Below are positions 38,955-48,500 of a stretch of DNA of 50,000 bases, piece by piece. This DNA comes from Neocallimastix lanati (nom. inval.) (lineage: Eukaryota; Neocallimastigomycota; Neocallimastigomycetes; Neocallimastigales; Neocallimastigaceae): positions 452,501-502,500 of the forward strand of contig JACVTC010000090.1 in the NCBI GenBank assembly GCA_016946835.1, read 5' to 3'. The notes beneath the pieces were generated by a model. It saw only the letters and a program-made list of their open reading frames with translations. It did no database searches and was not told the DNA's origin. A program made the position numbers and the translations under genes. Position 1 is the first letter of the stretch; the number at the start of each line of letters is the position of its first letter.

Positions 38955-39262
38955 TTCATTATTTATTTTTTATTTTTTATTATTTATTATTTATTATTTA
39001 TTATTTATTATTTATTATTTATTATTTATTATTTATTATTTATTATTTATTATTTATTATTTATTATTTATTATTTATTATTTATTATTTATTATTTATT
39101 ATTTATTATTTATTATTTATTATTTATTATTTATTATTTATTATTTATTATTTATTTTTACTATTTATTATTTATTATTATATTATTATATTATTTATTA
39201 TTTATTATTTATTATTTATTTTTACTATTTATTATTTATTATTATATTATTATATTATTTAT
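38955..39262. repeat. TTTATTA 7-mer array
   Basis: About 200 bases of nearly perfect 7-mer repeats, then a degenerate part with TATTATAT and TTTTTACTATTTATT higher-order units to about 39262. The same 7-mer array occurs at 26.5-27.3 kb. Confidence 0.9.
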
Positions 39263-39952
39263 TATTATATTTTAACTTTATTTATTTAATTAATTTGCGT
39301 CCAATTCTTAACTATACTAAAAAAAAAAAGGATTTTTTTTTTTATTTGAAATATTATTTATTAAGACTAATTAAAAATTTTAGTGTAACATTTTAATAAA
39401 AAAAAAATAGGAAACCATTATTTAAATATTTTTTTTTATAATTGATTTATTTATGAAAAATAATTCGTTTTACTGAAAAAACTTTAATATTTTAAAAAAT
39501 ATTTTATTATCTTTATTATATTAAACTAATAGATTGCATACATTCTATTAAATTTATTATTACATTTTTAATTTTTTAATAATTTAAAATATTATTAAAT
39601 TTATTAAAATTATTTAAGGATTAAATTATATATATTAAAGAATAAAACATCTAAAATTTAAATAATAGATATATTATTTTAAAACATACTTGAATTTTAA
39701 TAAAATAAAAACTTAAAATAAAAATCTAAAAAGTTTTATAATATTAAATTGATTATTAATAAAATCATTTAAATTATATATTTATTAGCGTTATAATTAA
39801 TTAATATTTCATTTTTAAATAAATATAGTTATTATTAAAATTATAAACATTATTTTTTATTATTAAAATCTAAGTATAAATTTACATTTATTAATTTAAT
39901 TCATAATTCTATATATAAAATTACTATTTTATTTTTTTTAAAAAAAAAAAAC

Positions 39953-40017
<65 letters not shown>

Positions 40018-40018
40018 T
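39953..40018 (+). repeat. (AAT)n array directly 5' of the TACC start codon
   Basis: About 22 AAT units end 4 bases before the ATG at 40023, so they probably lie in the 5' UTR. Read through, they would add only Asn or Ile residues, so the start at 40023 is preferred. Confidence 0.9.
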
Positions 40019-40022
40019 AAAT

Positions 40023-40691
40023 ATGGAGAATCTGGATTTATCTATTACTGATATTCGTATAGAAAATGAAAATTCAATAAATGAAAATGATTCCAAAACT
40101 AATCCAATTCAACAAGATAATATGTTTTTAGAAAGATCAAAATCTAAAACTAAAAAAGATTTTAATAAATTTTTGTTCAGTACAGCACAACAAAAAATTA
40201 ATAAAAAATTAACTATAAATAATCCACAATCAAAATTAAATAAAATTAAATATATTGATAAAAATAATTTAAATTCAGATGAAATTGCCATTTCGAATTC
40301 AATAAATAAGAGCTTAGATGATTCAACTTTGGAATATAAAAACGTCAATGAACACAACTCAGTAATAATAAAAGATGATTCTTTTATCGATAAAAATAAT
40401 AAAAATACTGAAGATAATGAATTAATGACAGAAAACAGTGTATTAAGTAATTCTTTATATACAAATAACGATAAGAATATTAAAATACAAACAGCTGATA
40501 ATATTTTAAAAAGAAATGAAATTGAGTCAAAAAGATTAGAAACTCTTGTTAATTCTTTAAGTAACATGAATGAAAGTATTAAAAAAAGAATAATTTCTCA
40601 TATGTCTGGAAATTCAAGTATAATAAATACTTCTTCTTCAACCTATGGTAATTTATATATTTATAAACTCAATATATTTATTGTATTACAG

Positions 40692-40723
<32 letters not shown>

Positions 40724-40858
40724 TAAAATAAAATAAAATAAAATAAAATAAAATTAATTCTAATTTTTCTTTTATATATATGTTTGATTTCTTTTTAAAT
40801 GAATATAAATTTAATAATGTCTTTGTATAATTTTTAATTAAAAAATTAATAATGATAA

Positions 40859-40889
<31 letters not shown>

Positions 40890-40909
40890 TAATATATAAA
40901 AAATAAAAA

Positions 40910-40943
<34 letters not shown>

Positions 40944-43892
40944 AAAAAATAATAATATATAAAAAATAAAAAAAAAAAATAGAAAATTTATTAAAAGTAA
41001 GTATTTTAATTAATATATATTAATTTCTCTAATAATTTATTAATTATATCTCCTATTCAGAAATATAATAATAAGCTTTCAACAGATATTTCAACAAACC
41101 TTCAAAAATTAAATTCAGTTTCAATTGATTCAAATGAAAAAGAAAATAAAAATAACAATGTAACTGAAATTACTGAAATTAAAGACGATAATAATTTTAT
41201 CTCTAATTCACAAATAATTAGAAGTAAAAGCCTTAATTTTGGAACAAGTGCGTTTAAACCATATTCTTCATTAAATAATCAAAACGATAAAAAAGAAAAT
41301 AGACATAATAAAAATCCGAGTTTTTCAGAATCATGGATTTCTCAAACAACTAAAAATAATAATACCAAAGAAAATAATAAACATATAATAAACTTAGATA
41401 ATTCTGTAAATGATAATTTATCATTAACTATAAATGATAATAACTTGGATCCTGAGGAAAACAGTAATTATTTAAATAATAATTCAAGTCGACAATTAAA
41501 AATAACGAATCAAAATAAAATGGTAAACAATAAATTTAAACATAATTCAACAATGTCTTTAGATGGAGGGAAAAATTTATGTAAGAGCTCTTAAAATAAT
41601 AATAATAATAATATAAAATAACTATATATATATATATATAAATTAATTATTTAACAATTTTTTTATTGAATATTTTATATATATATAAAGATATGAAATT
41701 TTTAAATGACGAAAATTCATTGGATGATAAAAAAGATTCTGATGCTTTATCAATCAAAAGTTCAAAAAGTTTAAAATATGTTGACTTTCTAAAATCACCA
41801 ATAAATACTCCATCAAAAATTAATGAAATATTAACAAATAAACAAGATTCATCAATTCTTTCTAATAAATTACCAATATCAGCATATTCAGCTAATAGTT
41901 TTTTTGAAAAATCAAAATATTCTCTAGCAATCTCAAGTGATAATAAAAAACCTATTTCTAGTCCATTATTTTTTAAACTATTAAATGAAGAAGAAGAAAT
42001 TATAAACGTAAAAGATAATAATAATAATAATAATAATAATAATAGTAATAATAATAATAATTCACATACTAGTCCATCAAATAATATAGTGTATGAAATA
42101 ATTAAAGATGAAGAATATAATGATGATGAAAAATACGAACAATCTGTTATAACTGATGATAATATTTCATTAAAATTAGGTTTTTATTCACCAATTTTAA
42201 TAAATGATGCCAATCAAAAATATAGAAATAAGCATCAACGAAGTAAGTCAGAAATGAATCAACCAATAAACAATCGTTTAAGTGTTCTTTCACCTACACT
42301 AAGTTTAGATGAATCCAGTAAGTCTAATTTACAAGATAGCAATAAAAGAAAACGTTCAGCAAACAATATTATTCAAACAGTAAATTGTAATGATTTAAAA
42401 AATGAAGCAGATCAATCTCTAATTATATTATCTGATTCATCTTCAGATGCAAAACAAGAATCAAAGCATACAAATTCTGATAATAATATAGGTTTGTTAA
42501 AAATAATAATAATAATAATAATATCTTTACATATATATATATAATTTTGTTATATTCGTTGTTCAATAACAATAATATTAATATTATAATTATAATTATA
42601 TATATTAATATATAGAAATTTCAATTAAAAAATCAAAAATAAAAAGTTTTCAAAATGCCAATAATAATAACTTAGTATTAAATTCACAATCATCGACTTC
42701 AAAAACAAATCCTACAATTTATACAGAAAGTCAAATTGAAGAAATTAAAAGAAAATTAAAACATAAAGTAAGAGAATTATATATATATATTATTTATATA
42801 TTATATATTTAAAATCATAATTTAATGCTATAATATTTTCATAATTTCATTATATTTAATTTATATATTCATTAATTTATATGCCCATTTATTTATATTA
42901 ATTTATTTCTATATTCATTTATTTATATTTTTTAGTATGAAAAACAATTAGAAAATGTAAAGAAAAATTGCATGGAATGGGAACAAAAGTGTATTGAATC
43001 AAATAATAAACATAAAGAAATAGAAAACGTTTTAGATGAATATGAAATTACTATAACACGAATGATAAGTAAATATAAATGATTTTAAAAATATTATATA
43101 TTAATATCACCATTTTTTGTTTGTTTGTTTTTATAGTATTTATATAATTATTAATAAATTTATAATAAATGACTTTTAATAATAATTTAATATTATATTA
43201 TAAAAGAGGATAGTCAAAAAGAAAAAGAACGACAAGAATTGAAAATTAATAAACTACTTGAAGAAAGAAATTATCTTCATGAATCATCAGAAGTAATGGA
43301 AACATCATTTAAAGAATTGAGATTGAAATTTGAAGAATTTAAAACTCAAAATGAAATATTTAGTAAGGTAATATACAAAAATATAATGATTATATTGTAT
43401 ATTATTTTAATTATTATAATATTTATAAATTTAAACTAAATTTTAATGTATTCATTCATTTAATTTAATAAAGAATGAAGAATTAATGAAACAAACAATT
43501 GCAAGTTTACAAAACGATGTTTTATGTGCTTCACAACGATATGAGCAAATTAAAAGTCATGCTGAAGAAAAATTAGAAATGTAAGAAAATAAATATATAA
43601 TAAATAATATATTTGATGTATATTTATATTTATTTATTAAAATCGATTATGTATTATATTATTTTTAAAAATTAATAATTAAAATAGGGCAAATGTTGAA
43701 ATTGCAAAAGTAAGAAATGATTTTGATAAAGAATTATCTGCAATGAAAGCTAAACTTTTAAGAAAAGAATTAGATAGTCAATCTTTAAATCAAAAAATAA
43801 AAGCATTGCAAGAACAAATTAATATTAAAACAAAAGAAAATGAAGAATTAGCCACTATTTGTGATGCCTTAGTTTCAAAATTAGAAAATTAA
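40023..43892 (+). CDS. TACC-domain protein (transforming acidic coiled-coil; Alp7-like)
   Basis: Spindle/microtubule-organising protein; family members recruit XMAP215/TOG polymerases (fission yeast Alp7 with Alp14). Exons: 40023-40647, 40983-40996, 41061-41580, 41691-42491, 42616-42767, 42936-43068, 43207-43367, 43474-43580 and 43688-43892, giving 905 residues with all phases consistent. The first ~690 residues are Asn/Ser/Lys-rich and disordered, with a poly-Asn run near residue 500 encoded by AAT repeats. From ~705 the protein is a continuous coiled coil ending in the TACC signature: QRYEQIKSHAEEKLE near 823, ANVEIAKVR, then TKENEELATICDALVSKLEN at the C-terminus, matching KENEEL..ICDDLISK of animal TACCs. 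Exon 2 is a 14-base microexon needed to keep frame. It lies 1.3 kb from DSN1 on the same strand. Which TACC partner it binds cannot be read. Confidence 0.9.
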
Positions 43893-44074
43893 ATAATTAA
43901 ATATAATACATATAATACATATATTATATATTTCTATAAATTATTAGCCATAAATATTCATGATAAAAAATAAGTTATTTAATTCATATGTTTAATTATC
44001 ACCATATTAAATATTCATCTTTTTTTTAAAAAAAAAAAATTACCTAATAAATATATATTATATTAATTTAAATT

Positions 44075-44193
44075 AAAAAAAAAAAAAAAAAAAAAATTAT
44101 ATAATTATTTATTATTATTTATTTGTTTCATATATTAATTATTAATTTATTATTTTTATTTAATATTATTTTTATTTTTTTATTTATAATAAA
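44075..44193 (+). repeat. direct repeat, left copy, flanking the polymerase relic
   Basis: From the A run through ATTATTTATTTGTTTCATAT to TTATTTTTTTATTTATAATAAA this matches 45861-45980 with only small TTA/TTT length differences. It lies about 180 bases after the TACC stop. Confidence 0.8.
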
Positions 44194-44388
44194 GTAAAAG
44201 TATAATTTTAATATTTTTTTTATCTTTTGAATACATAGACCTCAAAAACAACTTAATTATTATATATTATCATATATTTTGCTTCTTAAACTTTTATGTT
44301 ATAATTTTAAATATAATTAATTTTATAAAAATTTATTTAAATTTTTTATATTTTAAATTTTCTATTATCTCGTTTAATTTATACTTAT

Positions 44389-44636
44389 ATTTATATATTT
44401 ATTATTGATACATCTCTTTAAATTTATATACATATAAATTATAACATAATAATAAAAACAAATATTTAATATTATTAAAATATTTTATTAAGTTTAATAT
44501 GAATTAAACAATATTTATATATTTATTATTGATACATCTCTTTAAATTTATATACATATAAATTATAACATAATAATAAAAACAAATATTTAATATTATT
44601 AAAATATTTTATTAAGTTTAATATGAATTAAACAAT
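44389..44636 (+). repeat. 124-bp tandem duplication
   Basis: The unit containing GATACATCTCTTTAAATTTA at 44407 repeats at 44531, with essentially no difference over its length (through AGTTTAATATGAATTAAACA). Near identity suggests a recent duplication. Confidence 0.9.
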
Positions 44637-44907
44637 TATTTTATTAATTTTGAATTTATTATTTTTATTAAATAGATTAATTTTATATTAATTAAATTTA
44701 ATATATAAAAATTTTATTAAAATTTTTATGTATAACCAAATATTTATTTTTTATATTAAAGTGCTTCTATATAATTTTAAAACTTTAAATAGATCAAGAT
44801 TTGTAAATAATACCATTGGAAATAATAAAGTAAAATGATAAAATAATTTTCTTTTAATATTTTGTCTAAAGTGAAATAAATTAAAATTATTGATTTAATG
44901 GATACAA

Positions 44908-45858
44908 AAAACACATCTTAAGTTTGAATTATATGACATTAAAGATTTGGAAAATAATTCTGTCTTAATATCCGAAATTCATGAATTAGTAGATAATACT
45001 ACTGCATATACATCGGAACCACAATTACCTTGTAAACAATGTAAGAAAATTATGGAATGTCCAGGACATTTAGGAAGAATTCCACTTTATCACAGAATTG
45101 TACATCCATTGTTTGCAAGTACTCTATGCAAAGAAATCACGCATATTTGCCCTGTATGTAACAAATATAAAAAATCAAATAATACAAAGTCCGTTTGTTG
45201 TAAAAAGCGAATAATTCCAGCTTTGTTTTAACTTCATAAGAAAAGCGTAGCAAATAGTTCGGAAATTATAATAAGAAGTAAGAAAAAGAATGATAAGAAA
45301 ACGTATTCAGAATATGGATTTTCTTTTAGGAATCAAAAATTAACGATTGATGAAATGTACGAGTTGATTTGTTCATCAGATTTTACAGATGATCCATCGA
45401 TGCAAAAGAAAATGAAAAAGGCATTTATAAAGAATATCCTAGTATTACCAATTAATATGCGTCCATCTATAAAAGATTCTAGTAATATTTCTATTCATAA
45501 TAATCTTACCAATCTCTACATTAGATTGTTAGATTTGAATTATCAGTATCGAAATGAAAATTTTTACATTATGCAATCGGCTTATGTCTTAAGAGCATTT
45601 AATTTATTTCGAAAAATTCTAGGAATTCATGGTATAACCGATACGGCAGAAGATTCAGAAAAAATCTATATTAAACAAATGTTATCAGGAAAAACAGGAA
45701 TCTTTAGAAGTATGTGTTTGGCAAAACGACAAAACTTTTTTCTTCGGAGTGTCATCGTACCAAATATTGATACTCCACTGGATACAGTTTTAATTCCTAA
45801 GGAATTCACTGACCAACTGATTCTATTTGGATATAAACCTTATGATTATGTTATTATT
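44908..45858 (+). pseudogene. broken, divergent RNA polymerase largest-subunit (RPB1/beta') N-terminal fragment
   Basis: The fragment resembles the clamp and N-terminal part of a multisubunit RNA polymerase largest subunit. Visible are a zinc site (CKQC, then CPGHLG, then CPVC and CC), a VLPINMRPS motif as in the conserved 'PP..RPS' segment, and QMLSGKTGIFR..AKR..RSVI.P, the counterpart of the 'KGKEGRIR..GKR..ART.I' loop. It has an in-frame TAA at 45229-45231, no in-frame start (the ATG at 44898 is one base out of frame), and stops being polymerase-like near 45855, before the catalytic NADFDGD. It is intronless in an intron-rich genome and too divergent to be the host RPB1. The best reading is a relic of an integrated large DNA virus or a cytoplasmic linear plasmid (inference). 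It is described only as it stands. Confidence 0.8.
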
Positions 45859-45860
45859 AT

Positions 45861-45980
45861 TAAAAAAAAAAAAAATTATTATATAATTATTTATTATTAT
45901 TTATTTGTTTCATATATTAATTATTAATTTATTATTATTATTATTTAATATTATTTTTATTTTTTTATTTTAATAATAAA
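45861..45980 (+). repeat. direct repeat, right copy, truncating the polymerase relic
   Basis: Second copy of the sequence at 44075-44193. Its A run begins exactly where polymerase similarity ends, so the relic's 3' boundary and the repeat coincide. Confidence 0.8.
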
Positions 45981-46041
45981 TTAAAAATTAAATCTTTACA
46001 TAAGTATTAAAGGTTAGGTTAGATTATAAGTGTTAAATAAG

Positions 46042-46306
46042 AATCTAGTGCGTTTCGCAATGTGGCGTATTTTGTATATGGCTTGTTTTTTAATAATTAA
46101 ATAAATAATAAATAAATAATAAATATTCTTTTTTTTGTATATATAATTTATTAATAATCAATTATAATTTATTAATAATCAATTATTTTTTTTTAATTCG
46201 TTTTTAATAGAATATATTATTATTTCTTTCGAAATAGTTATTTAATAATATATTTAATTGAAAAAATATATTATTATTTCTTTTAAAATAATAATTATGG
46301 GAGAGG
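46042..46306 (+). mobile_element. MITE-like repeat, copy 2, left part (interrupted)
   Basis: Begins AGTGCGTTTCGCAATGTGGC and continues as the reverse complement of 28325-28592. The match stops at the MULE insertion point at about 46298 and resumes at 48155 (AATAATTATTTATATATT). A further TTTCGGAAAACATGGCGTAT motif at 48241-48260 may be the other end of this or another copy. Confidence 0.65.
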
Positions 46307-46538
46307 TACAAAACGTCAATTTTTTTCACGTGATATATCAACTTTTGAGGCTTTTTAAATTAATAGTTATATGATACTATTTTGTTGTATTATTAATTTA
46401 TAATTTTTTTTCTTAAATTTTATTAAGTGAATAATTAAATAAATAATAATGGTTAGATAAAAATAAATATTTTTTTACAAAAAAAAAAAATAAAATAAAA
46501 TATTCAAACAATTAAAAGGTTTATTTTTTGTAAAAAAA

Positions 46539-46750
46539 AAAAAAAAAATATTAATAAAATACTTTAACAATTATATAGATTTATTTATTTAAAAAAATAT
46601 TAATAAAATACTTTAACAATTATATAGATTTATTTATTTAAAAAAAAATATTAATAAAATATTTAAACAACTATTAATAAAATACTTTAGCAATTATATA
46701 GATTTATTTATTTTAAAAAAAATATTAATAAAATATTTAAACAATTATTA
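46539..46750 (+). repeat. ~60-bp tandem units inside the MULE-like element
   Basis: Three to four copies of a unit containing TATTAATAAAATACTTTAAC and TATATAGATTTATTTATTT, with variable A runs and one copy split by a short internal repeat. Subterminal tandem repeats are common in MULEs, where they can bind transposase (known for the class; not shown here). Confidence 0.8.
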
Positions 46751-46956
46751 ATAAAATTAATTATAATAATAAAATTATAGAATATTTATTTAAACTACAT
46801 AAATTTTATCAAGTATATAAACATTTTAACTTTTTAATAAATTATAAAATTTTAATTAATAAATTTAATTATAAGTTTTTGTATGAAAGAATTTTAATGA
46901 TTTTTTCTTTTGGAAATTCCTCTGTCATTTCATAATTATTTATTATAAAATAATAT

Positions 46957-47436
46957 TTATAAAATATTATTTAAATTGGTTAAACATTCAAGCCACAATT
47001 TAGTAAGATCACTTCTATCATATTTAATATCAATTAACTTGGCTTCTTTATTTTTGTATTTTTCAATTAAGATATTAATTTCATCAGTTTTTGTTTTTAT
47101 TTTTTTTTTCATTCTCCAAATTCCTTTTATTTTCATTTTTTAATCATAATATGATAAATGTTCCTGTTCGTTTAATTTATTTATTAATTCATAAAAATTT
47201 GGTTTCATTGGAAATAGCTTATTTAAAGAATTATTGAATGATTCTGAAGCATTATTTGTTATATGTTCAATATTATTATAATAATTCCAACTTTTTATAT
47301 CGTAACCAAATAAATATGTTTCATAAAAATATTCTAAAAATTTTAAAAATTGACAAGAATTTTTTTCAATGGATTTAGTTTTAATTAATGAAAAAATATC
47401 CATTATATATAATATGAGATAGACATGTGAATTCAT
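46957..47436 (-). pseudogene. MULE-type transposase C-terminal fragment
   Basis: The minus-strand frame from 47436 has YFYETYLFGYDIKSWNYYNN, then ITNNASESFNNSLNKLFP and ELINKLNEQE. The 'TNN..E..N..L....P....I..L..E' pattern is typical of the region after the catalytic core in MULE-type transposases. A TAA at 47140-47142 stops the frame; it stays open for about 60 more codons from 47136 to the stop at 46957. The DDE catalytic residues lie upstream and are missing. Its place between inverted termini fits a transposon remnant. Confidence 0.65.
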
Positions 47437-48121
47437 ATGTGTAAAAAACCTATTTATATATCTCTACAATACGGTTGCGGTAATATATAAATAGTAATTG
47501 AAATGTGAACAACAAATTTTAATTTTTGAAATTTCAATTTACAGTTATAATTTAAGTCTTATAAAATATTATTTTGTAATTTTTATTATTATTTAATATT
47601 TTATTTATAAATATATAAAATAAAAGGTTTAATCCTATTATTAAGATGTTATAATAACAACTAAAGTTTTAGTTATAATATAAAAAATTAATATTTTAAA
47701 TAATATTAATTTAAATATAAATTTATAAAATAAAATTTTTTAATAAAATATAAAAATATTATATTGATATTAATAATAAAATATAAAAATTTAAAAATAT
47801 AAAAATATAATATTAATAGAAAAATATAAAAATATAATTATCAATAATAAAATATAATAGAAATATTAATAATAAAATATATAAAAATAAGGTTATAAGG
47901 AAAATAATTATTTATCATTTTCCTTATAATATGATTGCCAAAAAAAAAAAATTATATAAAAATATTTTATTTTTTATTGACCTTTTTAATTTTTATTTAT
48001 TTATTTATTTACTTATTTATTTATACATTTATTTCTCTTTTACTTAAAATTATATCAAATTTTATGGCGTAATAATATAAAATTTAAAAGCCACAAATAA
48101 ATAGATGGCTTATTAAAATTT
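47437..48121. other. non-coding right arm of the MULE-like element
   Basis: A/T-rich, with no exon seen. A short repeat of TATAAAAATATAA type occupies 47700-47890. The patch 48065-48110 has ATGGCGTAA and AGCCACAAATAAATAG of unknown meaning. Confidence 0.5.
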
Positions 48122-48500
48122 CAAAAAAAAAAATTGACGTTTTGGACCACATTCAATAATTATTTATATATTTATTGGGGGTGTGTCATTTCGAAAATTT
48201 TTATTACATAAATTTGTATTTTGTTGTAGTGTATTTCGGAAAACATGGCGTATTATAATTTAATAAATAAATAAATGAATAAATAAATTATAAATGAATA
48301 AATAAATTTTTAAATAATAATAAAATAATTAAGACAAACATTTATTATGACTAAAAAAATTTTTTTTAGAAAATTAAATAAAAATATATATATATATATA
48401 TATAATTACTACATATATTAAATAATTATATTTTTTTTATTTTATTTTAAATATTATTAATTATTATTAATACATTAATACCTTGTTTATATTATCAACA

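Larger units (their letters stand above)
38732..40022. other. spacer between DSN1 and TACC genes
   Basis: A/T-rich DNA with two repeat arrays (listed separately). It holds the DSN1 3' UTR and the promoter of the next gene. No other gene is seen. Confidence 0.6.
43893..44907. other. A/T spacer 3' of TACC, with repeats
   Basis: No gene. It contains the left member of a ~115-bp direct repeat and a 124-bp tandem duplication (both listed). The interval 44740-44900 leads into the polymerase relic; no promoter can be identified. Confidence 0.6.
46299..48154 (-). mobile_element. decayed MULE-like DNA transposon with TIRs and 9-bp TSD
   Basis: The left terminus carries GGTACAAAACGTCAATTTTT (from 46305) and the right terminus its reverse complement with one change, GGTCCAAAACGTCAATTTTT. 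Both are flanked by direct repeats AATAATTAT at 46290-46298 and 48155-48163. A 9-bp target duplication is characteristic of Mutator-like elements. The 1.86-kb interior holds a broken transposase on the minus strand and a tandem array of ~60-bp units. The insertion lies inside a repeat whose uninterrupted copy exists near 28 kb. It cannot be autonomous as it stands. Confidence 0.8.

Noticed and set aside
40109-40567. 152-codon open frame antisense to TACC exon 1
   Set aside because: Antisense shadow of the Asn/Lys-rich coding exon, with a Leu/Phe/Ser composition that follows from it.
46957-47436. In-frame TAA in the transposase as a sign of stop-codon reassignment
   Set aside because: Host genes here end normally at TAA, and the element shows other signs of decay, so a nonsense mutation is simpler.
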